Shown here piece by piece: positions 37,272 to 45,954 of a stretch of 64,000 nucleotides of DNA. The notes beneath the pieces are model-generated. The model was not told the origin of the DNA, made no database searches, and saw nothing but the letters and a program-made list of their open reading frames with translations. This DNA is from Acidobacteriota bacterium (lineage in GTDB: Bacteria; Acidobacteriota; Terriglobia; Terriglobales; Acidobacteriaceae). Numbering within the stretch: position 1 is the first letter of the stretch; every line of letters begins with the position of its first letter. The position numbers and the translations under genes were made by a program. The DNA is taken from NCBI GenBank assembly GCA_021818105.1, contig JAKAFB010000003.1:1-64000 (forward strand), read 5' to 3'.

Positions 37272-38606
37272 TTAGTCCGCGGGCACGAGCTTGCGCTGCA
37301 ATTCCTCGAGGGTCTGGCCCTTGGTTTCAGGGTAGGTGAAGAGCACGGTGAAGAACTGGACGGCGGTCATGACAGCAAAGAAGACGAAGGGCGCGCCGCG
37401 GCCGATAGTACCGGCAATGACGGGAAAGGCGAGGGCGATGATGGTGTTCATTGTCCAGTGGCTGGCGTTGCCGACACCCTGGCCCTTGGAGCGGACGTGG
37501 TTGGGGAAGACCTCTCCGATGTAGACCCAGATGACGGCACCCTGCGAGAGCGCGAAGAAAGCGATGTAAGTGACGAGCAGCCAGACGAGCATGCCCTGAT
37601 GGGAGTGGCTGGAGAATATCCAAGAGACGCCGGCGAGGCAGCTTGCCGTGCCCGCGGCGCCTATGAGGAGCAGTGTCTTGCGGCCAAGCCTGTCAATGAC
37701 GGACATGCCAACCAAGGTAAAGATGAGATTGGTGAAGCCGATGGCGATGGCCTGCTGATCGCCGGAGAGCTGACTGAAACCGGCAGCGGCAAAGATGTCA
37801 TTGAGGTAATACAGGATGGCGTTGATGCCGGCGAGCTGGTTGAAGGCGCCAATGGTGATGGCGAGGAAGAGTGGGTAGCGGTACTTCCAGCGGAAGACGG
37901 CTTCGTGGGCGGAGGCGTGCTCCTGGGCGAGGGCGGCGCGGATGTCGTTGAGCTCGGATTCGGGGTCAGGTTCGCCCATGAGCTTGAGGACGGCGAGAGC
38001 ATCGTCAATGCGGCCACGGGCGGCAGACCAGCGCGGGCTGCGGGGGATTCCAAAGAGAAGGACAAGGAAACCGAAGGCGGGGATGGCGGCGACGCCAACC
38101 TGCCAGCGCCACTCGACGGCGCCGAGGTGCATAAGGCGGATGAGGTAGTTGGAACTGTAGGCGACGAGGATGCCGAAGACGACATTGAACTGGAAGGCAC
38201 CGACGAGGCGGCCGCGCCACTTGGCAGGCGCGAGCTCGGCAATGTAAACGGGGCCGAGGACGGAGGAAGCGCCGATGCCAAGTCCGCCGAGGAAGCGGAA
38301 GACCATGAGCGAGGGCCAGTTCCATGCGAGGGCGCTGCCGATGGCGGAAATGACATAAAGGACGGCAGTGAGGCGGAGGGTTTCGCGTCCGCCGAGCTTT
38401 TGTCCGACGACGCCTGCCCCGAAAGATCCGACGACGGTGCCGATGAGCGCAATGGCGACGGTCCAGCCCTTGCCGTAGTCGCTGAGCTGATAGAGATGCG
38501 AAACCGAGTCAATGATGCCGGAGATGACGACGGTGTCAAAACCAAAGAGCAGGCCGCCGAGCGCTCCAGTGAGCGTGGCTTTCATCAGGTTGAAATTGGG
38601 TCGCAT
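37272..38606 (-). CDS. MFS sugar porter
   Basis: This protein of about 444 residues with 12 predicted membrane helices is a sugar/proton symporter of the XylE/GalP/AraE type. Motifs are GGLLFGFDTVVISG in helix 1, GRETLRLTAVLYVISAIGSA, RFLGGLGIGASSVLGPVYIAELAPAKWRGRL split over helices 4-5, DRLGRKTLLLIG and the ending PETKGQTLEELQ. ATG 38606 has GAGGG upstream at a long distance; ATG 38636 would add ten residues. It heads a two-gene unit with the class II aldolase. Xylose, arabinose or galactose are plausible substrates. Confidence 0.9.
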   Translation of the reverse strand: MRPNFNLMKATLTGALGGLLFGFDTVVISGIIDSVSHLYQLSDYGKGWTVAIALIGTVVGSFGAGVVGQKLGGRETLRLTAVLYVISAIGSALAWNWPSLMVFRFLGGLGIGASSVLGPVYIAELAPAKWRGRLVGAFQFNVVFGILVAYSSNYLIRLMHLGAVEWRWQVGVAAIPAFGFLVLLFGIPRSPRWSAARGRIDDALAVLKLMGEPDPESELNDIRAALAQEHASAHEAVFRWKYRYPLFLAITIGAFNQLAGINAILYYLNDIFAAAGFSQLSGDQQAIAIGFTNLIFTLVGMSVIDRLGRKTLLLIGAAGTASCLAGVSWIFSSHSHQGMLVWLLVTYIAFFALSQGAVIWVYIGEVFPNHVRSKGQGVGNASHWTMNTIIALAFPVIAGTIGRGAPFVFFAVMTAVQFFTVLFTYPETKGQTLEELQRKLVPAD

Positions 38607-38703
38607 CGTGTGGGTGTCCCTCAGGTTCCAACTCATCGTACAGACTGAACCGGAAGTGGGCCAACAGGCAACTTTGCGGGATGCAGATTTTCAAAGGTGG
38701 CGT

Positions 38704-38713
38704 GACTTAAGTC
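38704..38713. promoter_or_regulatory. Palindrome upstream of ric
   Basis: GACTTAAGTC is a perfect palindrome, extended to GTGACTTAAGTCGC, 54 bases before the ric start. Its GAC-N4-GTC form resembles Crp/Fnr-superfamily sites of the nitric-oxide response (TTGAC-N4-GTCAA), an inference. Confidence 0.4.
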
Positions 38714-38766
38714 GCTGAGAAGAATTTTGCGGGAGCCTAGTCTCAGAGCATCGAGGAGGTTGTTCC

Positions 38767-39495
38767 ATGATTGCTGCTGAATCCACACTTCGTTCCATCG
38801 CGCTTGAAAAGCCCGCGACGATTCGCGTTTTTGAAAGCCTCAACCTGGACTACTGCTGCGGAGGCAATCGTCCGCTGGCCGAAGCCTGCGCCCAGAAAGG
38901 GCTGGATGTGGACGAGGTGGTGGCCAGCCTGACGGAGGCAGCGCATGGCGGCGCGCCAGCGGTGAAGGATTTCTCGCAGGCAGCACCGACGGAATTGGCA
39001 CACTACATTGTGAAGACGCATCACGGGTACGTGCGCAACGAGCTGCCGCGCCTGCTGGCGATGGCGGAACGCGTGGCCCGCAAGCACGGGCCGATGCACC
39101 CGGAGGCGACGCAGATAGAACGCCAGCTGACGCAACTTGCCGACGAACTGCTGATGCACATGCAGAAGGAGGAGATTGTTCTCTTCCCCTACATTGAGAA
39201 GTTGGAGCGCAGGCGGAACGGCAGTGCGCAGGCGCCGGAAGCCTGCTTTGCGAGCGTGGAGAGCCCGATTCGCATGATGGTGCATGAGCATGAGAGCGCG
39301 GGCGCACTGATGGACGCCATGCGCACGGCAACGGGAGGATTCCGGCCATGGGAGGGCGCGTGCCCGACGACCGTGGGCCTTTACGATGGGCTGGATGCCT
39401 TTGAGCGCGACCTGCACCGGCATGTGCATCTGGAAAACAATGTTCTCTTCCCTGCTGCGATTGCGCTGGAACAGGAAGCGCTGGCGACGCAGTAA
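38767..39495 (+). CDS. ric: Iron-sulfur cluster repair di-iron protein
   Basis: This 242-residue RIC/YtfE/ScdA-type protein repairs iron-sulfur clusters after nitric oxide or oxidative damage. The N-terminal ScdA domain has the paired cysteines in LDYCCGG (Cys30, Cys31). The hemerythrin-like domain carries histidines in IVKTHHGYVRNELPRL, LLMHMQKEEIVLFPYI, MVHEHESAG and LHRHVHLENNVLFP, the di-iron ligands. GAGGAGG lies 7 bases before the ATG. It diverges from the sugar porter. A terminator follows at 39526. Confidence 0.93.
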   Translation: MIAAESTLRSIALEKPATIRVFESLNLDYCCGGNRPLAEACAQKGLDVDEVVASLTEAAHGGAPAVKDFSQAAPTELAHYIVKTHHGYVRNELPRLLAMAERVARKHGPMHPEATQIERQLTQLADELLMHMQKEEIVLFPYIEKLERRRNGSAQAPEACFASVESPIRMMVHEHESAGALMDAMRTATGGFRPWEGACPTTVGLYDGLDAFERDLHRHVHLENNVLFPAAIALEQEALATQ

Positions 39496-39525
39496 GAGAA
39501 CAGGCAGCGAAGAGAAGAACGAGAC

Positions 39526-39574
39526 GAAGGACTCAGCGCGCGGAGTTATGCGAGCTGGGTCCTTCGGAGTTTTT
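39526..39574 (+). terminator. Terminator after ric
   Basis: A 12-bp stem (GAAGGACTCAGC with GCTGGGTCCTTC, one G-U pair) and a 16-base loop are followed by GGAGTTTTT. Confidence 0.75.
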
Positions 39575-39696
39575 GGGGAGTTATGGGATCGGAATAACGG
39601 AGATACTATGGACGGTACAACTCCCATGCGCTGGGATGTCTCAAAGTGAATGAGCATAGAATCAAGCAGTAAAACCTATGAAAGGACCCTCTCCCT

Positions 39697-40911
39697 ATGA
39701 TCCTGCGCACTGGCCTGAGGCAGTTCTTCACCCATAAAGCCACTTCCCTTCTACTCGTGGTTTGCAGTTTGGCAATGACGGTCATGGGCGGCAAGATGGC
39801 TGCCGCGCAGAGCAAGCCTGCGCCGGATGTGCTGGTGCTGAGCAATGGTGACACCCTGCACGGCAGGTTTGTGAGCAACGTGCTGGGGACTGTCACCTTC
39901 CACAGCGACGTGCTGGGCGACATTTCTCTGACGTGGGACAAGATCAAGGAGCTGCGCACGAACGAAGAGTTTGCGGTGGTGGACAACGATCTGAAGGGCA
40001 AAGGCAGGAAGCAGATGTCACAGGTCCCCACAGGCACGCTGGAAGTGAAGGACCAGCAACTGACGCTACATCCTGCGGGCGCCGCTGCCATTGCACCAGT
40101 ACCGGTGGCGAGCACGGAGTTCATCGTGGACACGGAGACACTGGACAAGCAGTTGAATCACAGGCCGGGCATTCTGGCGGGATGGAGCGGTTCGGCAACG
40201 GCTGGCGCGGGAACAGTGACGGCGACACAGAACCAGTACACGTTTTCAGGGGGCGTGGGCCTGGTGCGCGTAGTGCCGACGGTAAGCTGGCTGGACCCGC
40301 GGGACCGGACATCGATTGGCTTTACGGGGTCGTTCGGGAAGATCACCGAGCCAGCGTATTTATCAGCAGGAACGCTGGTGCCCGCGGTGGAGACAAAGAC
40401 GGCAATCTACCATGCGGAAGCGGAGCGGGACCAGTACTTTTCGCCGCGTCTTTATGCGCTGGCACAGACTGCCTTTGACCACAACTATGCACAGAACCTT
40501 GACCTGCAGCAGATTTATGGAGGCGGTCTTGGCTGGACTTTCCTGAAGACGCCGCGGCAGGAGGCGGACCTGAAGGGAACAGTGCAGTATGAGAAGCAAT
40601 TGTTTCTCGACGCCGCACCGGGCAGCAATCAGAACCTGGTGGGCTCTACTATTGGCCTGAACTACATGCTGCACCTGAAGCTGGTGACATATTCACAATC
40701 GCTATCGTATATCCCGGCGTACAACAACCTGCATGCGTATTCAGCGACAGAAACAAACATGTTTACGTTTCCTGCGTACAAGAATCTAGGGTTTTCCATT
40801 GGAACGCTGGACAGCTATTTGAATAATCCCCCCGCGTCATTGCCGCCGACACAGCGGAACTCGTTTCAATTCACGATGGGGCTGACGTACGCAATCAAGT
40901 CAAAGTACTGA
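39697..40911 (+). CDS. DUF481 outer-membrane protein
   Basis: This 404-residue secreted protein has a long signal peptide (to about residue 37, AAAQS). The first part (DVLVLSNGDTLHGRFVSNVLGTVTFHSDVLG) is a small SH3-like repeat often found before DUF481. From about residue 150 onward come amphipathic strands of the DUF481 barrel (YTFSGGVGLVRV, IYGGGLGWTFLKTP, FQFTMGLTYAIKSKY at the end). It should reside in the outer membrane. AAAGGA lies upstream of the ATG. The role is unknown. Confidence 0.82.
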   Translation: MILRTGLRQFFTHKATSLLLVVCSLAMTVMGGKMAAAQSKPAPDVLVLSNGDTLHGRFVSNVLGTVTFHSDVLGDISLTWDKIKELRTNEEFAVVDNDLKGKGRKQMSQVPTGTLEVKDQQLTLHPAGAAAIAPVPVASTEFIVDTETLDKQLNHRPGILAGWSGSATAGAGTVTATQNQYTFSGGVGLVRVVPTVSWLDPRDRTSIGFTGSFGKITEPAYLSAGTLVPAVETKTAIYHAEAERDQYFSPRLYALAQTAFDHNYAQNLDLQQIYGGGLGWTFLKTPRQEADLKGTVQYEKQLFLDAAPGSNQNLVGSTIGLNYMLHLKLVTYSQSLSYIPAYNNLHAYSATETNMFTFPAYKNLGFSIGTLDSYLNNPPASLPPTQRNSFQFTMGLTYAIKSKY

Positions 40912-41187
40912 CGGGGTAAAAGGGCGCCGGACGACCGCAGGCGGCAGGGTGTGAGCCCGGGGCATCGGCGAACTTATCCAAAAGTAAAGCGATAAAGCTA
41001 GCCAACCGTACCGTAAACCTAGTACAGTTTTTTGCGGTTGCGCTTTCTGTGACTCCGGTTGCGGCAATTGCCATCCAGCGGCATTGAGCGCGGGAAGGCA
41101 CTGCACACCGGCAGGGGGCGCGGCCCGCACGGGTTGCGCAGGAGGATGTGCGCAGAACCGGTGCGGAGATCGAGGAGGAACGACCCC

Positions 41188-43929
41188 ATGCGACTTCGCC
41201 GCTGGCTTTTCCAGTTGCCACTTGCCTTTGTTGCCTGTGCCGCACTTGCGCCTGCACAGCAGCCTGCGTATCTCGACACCAAGCTCTCCCCGGCGGAGCG
41301 GGCCCACGACCTGGTTGGGCGCATGACGCTGGAGGAGAAGGCGAATCAGCTGGAAGACTGGGCGACGGCTGTTCCGCGGCTGGGCGTACCGGACTACCAG
41401 ACGTGGAACGAGGCGCTGCATGGAGTGGCGCGCGCGGGCTATGCCACGGTATTTCCGCAGGCGATTGGCATGGCAGCAACGTGGGACCCGGCAGTGGTAC
41501 ACAGCATGGGCGACGTGATTTCCACCGAGGCGCGCGCGAAGTACAACCAGGCGCAGCGCGAGGGGAACCATCGCATCTTCTTCGGATTGACCTTCTGGTC
41601 GCCGAACATCAACATCTTTCGCGATCCGCGCTGGGGACGCGGACAGGAGACGTATGGCGAAGACCCGTTTCTGACGGGGAAGATGGGCGTCGCGTTTATT
41701 GAAGGCGTGCAGGGCAATGACCCAAACCATCTGCGCGCGGTGGCCACGAGCAAGCACTTTGCGGTGCATAGCGGACCGGAGCCGCTGCGGCATGGCTTTA
41801 ACGTGGACCCGACGCCGCGCGATTTGGAGGAGACGTATCTGCCGGCGTTTCGCGAGACGGTGATGGACGGGCATGTCCAGTCAGTCATGTGCGCGTACAA
41901 CGCGATTGACGGATGGCCGGCGTGCTCGAACACGATGCTGCTGAAGGATCATCTGCGCGATGCGTGGGGCTTCAAGGGCTTTGTGGTGTCAGACTGCGGC
42001 GCGATTGTGGACATCAACCAGGGGCACAAGAAGACGCCGGACGTGATGCATTCAGCAGCGCTGGCGCTGAAGGCGGGAACGGATCTCTCGTGCAGCATCT
42101 GGACGCCGGGCTTTAACACGCTGGCGAAGGCGGTGCAGGAGGGCCTTGTACCGGAGCAGCTGGTGACGGAGGCGGCGGAGCGACTGTACACGGCGCGCTT
42201 CCAACTGGGGCTGTTTGATCCGCAGGGCTCGAATCCGCTGGACAAGATTCCTTTCTGGGATGCGGCTTCTCCGGCGCACAGGCAGATTGCCCAAAAGGCG
42301 GCGGAGGAGTCGATTGTGCTGCTGAAGAACGACGGCGTGCTGCCATTGAAGAACACGGTGAAGCGCATTGCGGTGATTGGGCCGACGGCGGACTCGCTGC
42401 CGTCGATTCTGGGCAACTACGTGGGAACGCCGCTGCACCCGGTGACGCCGCTGGACGGGATGCTGCAGCAGTTCCGCAGCACGCCGATCCTGTATGCGCA
42501 GGGTTCGACGCTAGCGGAGGGTGTGGGCGTGCCGGTGCCGCGGACGGCGTTTGGACTGGGCAAGGGATTGAAGACGGAGTTCTTTGCTACGGCGGACTGG
42601 ACGGGGCGGCCGGTGGCGGTGACGACCGAACCGAATGTGCAGGCGGACTGGGAAAACGGCGAGCCTGCGCCGGAGGTGGATACACATGACTACTCCGTGC
42701 GCTGGACGGGCACGCTGACGCCGCCGGCACCGGGGCACTACGTGTTCACGCTGGAGCCGGGCGACAGCTTTCCGTATTCGCCACATGAGAGCTATCGGCT
42801 GCTGATGGATGGCAAGGTGATCGGAGAGGGCAGCCTGCGCGAAGGGCACGACGTGACGACGGCAGGAGACTTCCACCACGACCTCTCGTCGATGGGGAAC
42901 TTCAAGGCCGCGCCGGGCGCGTCGCCCACGGCACCGCCGGTGATGGACTTCCCGAAGAATCCATCGATTCCGGTGGACTTTGCGGACACGAAGCCGCACG
43001 AGATTGTGGTGGAGTATTCACACTCAGGGGACCGCGCCGGCGGCGGCCTGACGCTGAAATGGCAGGCTCCGGCGCAGGTGCTGCTGAATGAGGCGGTGGC
43101 GCGCGCGAAGGAAGCCGACGTGGTGGTGGCGTTTGTGGGTCTTTCGCCGCAGCTTGAGGGCGAGGAGATGCGCATCAAGATTGACGGCTTTAACGGCGGC
43201 GACCGCACGAGCCTGAATCTGCCGGATCCGCAGGAGAAACTGCTGGAGGCCGTGGCGGCGACGGGCAAGCCACTGGTTGTGGTGTTGCAGAGCGGCAGCG
43301 CGGTGGCGCTGAACTGGGCCAACGAGCATGCAGCCGCTGTGCTTGAGGCGTGGTACCCGGGCGTAGCGGGCGGTGCGGCGATTGCGCGGACGCTGGCGGG
43401 GCTGAACAATCCGTCGGGACGGCTGCCGGTGACGTTCTATGCGAGTCTGGATGGACTGCCGGCGTTCACCGACTACTCGATGAAGAACCGGACGTATCGG
43501 TACTTTACTGGCAAGCCGCTGTGGGGCTTTGGCTACGGGCTGAGCTATACGAGCTTCAAGTACGGACCGGTGAAGCTTTCGACGGAGACGCTGCGGGCAG
43601 GGGATCCGCTGACGGCGACGGTGACGGTGACGAACACGGGCAAAGTGGCCGGCGATGAAGTGGTGGAGGCCTACCTGAAGACGCCGCAGGCGGATGGGCC
43701 GATCCACTCGCTGGTGGGCTTTGAGCGCGTATCGCTGGCGCCGGGCGCGAGCCGGGAGGTGGTGATCAAAATCGATCCGCGGGCGCTCTCAAGCGTGGAC
43801 GATGCGGGCAAGCGGTCAATTCTTGAGGGCAAGTACACTCTGACGGTGGGTGGCGCTCAGCCAGAGGAAACGACGGCGAAGTCAGAAGCGGAATTTAGCG
43901 TGCGGGGATCGATGCCACTGCCTAAGTAG
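41188..43929 (+). CDS. GH3 beta-glycosidase with PA14 domain
   Basis: This secreted 913-residue enzyme has a signal peptide ending APAQQ. The GH3 N-terminal domain has the nucleophile Asp269 in GFVVSDCGAI, a form common in beta-xylosidase-like members. ASPAHRQIAQKAAEESIVLLKNDGVLPL begins the C-terminal sandwich. A PA14 domain is inserted at about 450-600 (GLKTEFFATADWTGRP, GHYVFTLEPGDSF). The acid/base Glu is likely in QLEGEEM. A fibronectin-III-like domain (TVTNTGKVAGDEVVEAYLK) closes the protein. GAGGAGGA precedes ATG 41188. Substrate is probably xylo- or gluco-oligosaccharides. Confidence 0.92.
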   Translation: MRLRRWLFQLPLAFVACAALAPAQQPAYLDTKLSPAERAHDLVGRMTLEEKANQLEDWATAVPRLGVPDYQTWNEALHGVARAGYATVFPQAIGMAATWDPAVVHSMGDVISTEARAKYNQAQREGNHRIFFGLTFWSPNINIFRDPRWGRGQETYGEDPFLTGKMGVAFIEGVQGNDPNHLRAVATSKHFAVHSGPEPLRHGFNVDPTPRDLEETYLPAFRETVMDGHVQSVMCAYNAIDGWPACSNTMLLKDHLRDAWGFKGFVVSDCGAIVDINQGHKKTPDVMHSAALALKAGTDLSCSIWTPGFNTLAKAVQEGLVPEQLVTEAAERLYTARFQLGLFDPQGSNPLDKIPFWDAASPAHRQIAQKAAEESIVLLKNDGVLPLKNTVKRIAVIGPTADSLPSILGNYVGTPLHPVTPLDGMLQQFRSTPILYAQGSTLAEGVGVPVPRTAFGLGKGLKTEFFATADWTGRPVAVTTEPNVQADWENGEPAPEVDTHDYSVRWTGTLTPPAPGHYVFTLEPGDSFPYSPHESYRLLMDGKVIGEGSLREGHDVTTAGDFHHDLSSMGNFKAAPGASPTAPPVMDFPKNPSIPVDFADTKPHEIVVEYSHSGDRAGGGLTLKWQAPAQVLLNEAVARAKEADVVVAFVGLSPQLEGEEMRIKIDGFNGGDRTSLNLPDPQEKLLEAVAATGKPLVVVLQSGSAVALNWANEHAAAVLEAWYPGVAGGAAIARTLAGLNNPSGRLPVTFYASLDGLPAFTDYSMKNRTYRYFTGKPLWGFGYGLSYTSFKYGPVKLSTETLRAGDPLTATVTVTNTGKVAGDEVVEAYLKTPQADGPIHSLVGFERVSLAPGASREVVIKIDPRALSSVDDAGKRSILEGKYTLTVGGAQPEETTAKSEAEFSVRGSMPLPK

Positions 43930-43964
43930 AGAGCAGCCCGCAGGTGGGATTGATGCGCGCTGAA

Positions 43965-43999
43965 GAAAAAACGGCGGCAGGAGGATCGCCCCTGCCGCC
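43965..43999 (-). terminator. Terminator after the Spy-like gene
   Basis: GGCGGCAGG and CCTGCCGCC form a 9-bp stem. On the minus strand it is followed by GT and six T residues, so it serves the gene ending at 44056. Confidence 0.8.
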
Positions 44000-44055
44000 A
44001 ACGGTATGAACTACAACCGTCAGTTAGCTCTCTGCCATAAAACACCCGATGCAAC

Positions 44056-44673
44056 CTAGTTGGTGGAAGGCCCCTGAGCGGGCGGGGCCGGAGGCGCAGG
44101 CTGCGCTGGAGCTGCCGGTCCCTGCATCATGCGGGGGCAGTCACCGCCGTAGGGGCAGTTGGGGCCGGGACCCTGACCAGCGCCCCACCTGCCCTGCCTG
44201 TGCTCGGCACGAATGGCCTGCAGTGTCTTCCACTGTTCCGGCGTAAGCTTGCCGCGCAGGGCGAGCAGGAAGCGCGCGTTGGCCTTCTCAAGATCAGCGC
44301 GGGCGGCTGCGACCTTGTCAATCTGCGCGAGGATGGCGTTCTCATTGGGCTGATCTTCGCTCATCATCGGCTGCATGGCGAGCTCTGCCTTATCGAGGTT
44401 GGCACGCAGGTCGATGAGCTTCTCACGATGCGCCAGCATGATGGCGTCCATGGCCTTGCGCTGGTCATCGGTGAGTTTGAGCTTCTCGATCATGGTGGGG
44501 TTGTTCCACCAGCGGCCGTGCCCACCCCATGCGCCAAGATTGCGCTCCATGGGTCCGCGATGCGGTCCGAAGCCTGGCCCGGGACCCATGCCCGGCCCCT
44601 GCGCAATGGCCATTGTGGCCGTGAAAAGCGCGACAAGCGCCAAAACGAGGAATCGTACTCGTACTGTCTTCAT
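44056..44673 (-). CDS. Spy/CpxP-like periplasmic LTXXQ protein
   Basis: This 205-residue protein has a signal peptide (ending MAIAQ) and a mostly helical mature part with two LTXXQ motifs, LTDDQ and LTPEQ, the marker of Spy/CpxP/ZraP-type periplasmic chaperones and metal sensors. The N- and C-terminal parts are Gly/Pro-rich, and CPYGGDCPRMM could bind metal. GGGAGGG precedes ATG 44673. It lies 67 bases after the single-pass membrane gene and belongs to a three-gene unit headed by an ECF sigma factor. Confidence 0.85.
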   Translation of the reverse strand: MKTVRVRFLVLALVALFTATMAIAQGPGMGPGPGFGPHRGPMERNLGAWGGHGRWWNNPTMIEKLKLTDDQRKAMDAIMLAHREKLIDLRANLDKAELAMQPMMSEDQPNENAILAQIDKVAAARADLEKANARFLLALRGKLTPEQWKTLQAIRAEHRQGRWGAGQGPGPNCPYGGDCPRMMQGPAAPAQPAPPAPPAQGPSTN

Positions 44674-44740
44674 TGTGTTTTCCCTCCCCACGCCTGCGGC
44701 GTGGCTGTTGCTTTGAACTCTGCCCATGCGGGCTGAAACA

Positions 44741-45181
44741 CTACTTCGTTGTCGTGTCATCGCTCATGAGATACGCGAGCGGCTCCAATGCGCTGGGGAC
44801 CTCACGCGAAACATCGCTATCCACTTTGGCGAGAAGGTCCTGATCTTCGCGGGCACGCTGCGCTTCCAGCGCGCGCTGCTGCTCCTCGGCCTTGTGCTCG
44901 GCGGCGATGCGGGCCTGCTGCACCTGGTGCTCGTGATGCTCGTACAGCTCCGCTGTGACGGCCCCGGCGATGAGCACGGAGGCCAGAACGGTGCCGGCGG
45001 CGAGGCGCCACGCCCGGCGCACCACGGTGTGCTGCACGGTGCGGGGACGGCTGACCATGGCGTCGCCCCAGGCATGGACGCTGGCCTTGAAGTCCCCGAG
45101 AGCCTGCTGCAACTCGGGGTCGAGCGCTTCGATGTCCGCGTGCTGTCCCGCGTGCTTTGCGAACTCCTGATCCGAATTCAT
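44741..45181 (-). CDS. Single-pass membrane protein, candidate anti-sigma factor
   Basis: This 146-residue protein has a cytosolic N-terminus of about 55 residues, one transmembrane helix (about 59-79, LAAGTVLASVLIAGAVTAEL) and a charged coiled-coil periplasmic part (QQARIAAEHKAEEQQRALEAQR). A histidine cluster YEHHEHQ follows the helix. Its ATG overlaps the sigma-factor stop (ATGA), so the two are translationally coupled. No zinc-binding anti-sigma motif is present; the role is inferred from position and topology. Confidence 0.7.
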   Translation of the reverse strand: MNSDQEFAKHAGQHADIEALDPELQQALGDFKASVHAWGDAMVSRPRTVQHTVVRRAWRLAAGTVLASVLIAGAVTAELYEHHEHQVQQARIAAEHKAEEQQRALEAQRAREDQDLLAKVDSDVSREVPSALEPLAYLMSDDTTTK

Positions 45182-45756
45182 CGTTTCCCTCCCAGCTCTG
45201 CCCGCACCCGGGCGAGAGCCCGCGAAAGATGCGCCTTGACCGTGCCCTCGCTCAGGCCGGTGGATTGCGCAATCTCGCTCAGTTCCATCTCCTCAACAAA
45301 CCGCAGCAGAAAGACCGTGCGCTGGCGCTCGCTCAGGTCCCGCACTGCGCGCCAGACATGGGCGACCTTCTCGCGGGCGAGCAACTGCTGCTCCGGGGAG
45401 CTTTCCCGGCTGGGCAGCCAGTGGCTGGCCTCGTCCACATCAACGGCGCTGGTGCTTGCGTGCCGCCAGAATTGCAGGCGGCGGTTGCGCCAGTGATCCT
45501 TTTGCAGGTTGATGGCAATGCGCATGAGCCACGTCATGGCTGTGGACTCACCGCGGAACTGCGACCAACTGCGATGCGCCTTGAGAAAGCACTCCTGCGT
45601 GAGCGTTTCTGCCAGGTCCGGGTCGCGCGTGGACGCCAGCAGAAAGCGGAAAATCTGCGGACGGCAGGCGGCAACAGTATCAGAGAACTGCTGAGCGGCA
45701 ATCTCATCCGCTGAGGCCATGGTCATCGGTTCCACTGTAGTTCCGGCTGCCATCAC
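45178..45756 (-). CDS. ECF-type RNA polymerase sigma factor
   Basis: This protein of about 192 residues has sigma region 2 (LTQECFLKAHRSWSQF, MTWLMRIAINLQKDHWRNRR) and region 4 with helix-turn-helix (LSERQRTVFLLRFVEEMELSEIAQSTGLSEGTVKAHLSRAL). No C-terminal extension is present. The start is uncertain: GTG 45756, ATG 45753 or ATG 45726 are all possible, and none has a strong ribosome binding site. It is coupled to the membrane protein at 44741 and probably controls its own three-gene unit. Confidence 0.9.
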   Translation of the reverse strand: MMAAGTTVEPMTMASADEIAAQQFSDTVAACRPQIFRFLLASTRDPDLAETLTQECFLKAHRSWSQFRGESTAMTWLMRIAINLQKDHWRNRRLQFWRHASTSAVDVDEASHWLPSRESSPEQQLLAREKVAHVWRAVRDLSERQRTVFLLRFVEEMELSEIAQSTGLSEGTVKAHLSRALARVRAELGGKR

Positions 45757-45875
45757 CTCAGGTAGACGGCGGCATTGGAGGCAAGTTTACAGCGGACGCT
45801 GCTTTTGCGGATGTGCGGGCGAGAACGGCTTTTCCAAGCGAAGAACGATACGTGAGAGCAACGCGGGGAGCAACT

Positions 45876-45929
45876 GTGTTGCCGCAAAGGGCGCGGAGAC
45901 TGTTACACTGGTTTGGGTAAACGCTTACC
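45876..45929 (+). promoter_or_regulatory. Promoter and LacI-type operator of araD
   Basis: TACACT around 45904 is a fair -10 box with TTGCCG about 19 bases before it. GGTAAACGCTTACC at 45916-45929, right after the -10, is a CG-centred palindrome with one mismatch, matching the general form of LacI-family operators. A repressor here would block transcription of araD. Confidence 0.6.
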
Positions 45930-45954
45930 ATAACGCGCACAAAGGATCGCCTAC

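Noticed and set aside
37266-38648. A 460-codon acidic open frame antisense to the sugar porter
   Set aside because: The opposite strand encodes a clear MFS protein with all motifs. The antisense protein is low-complexity Glu/Asp/Gly/Ala.
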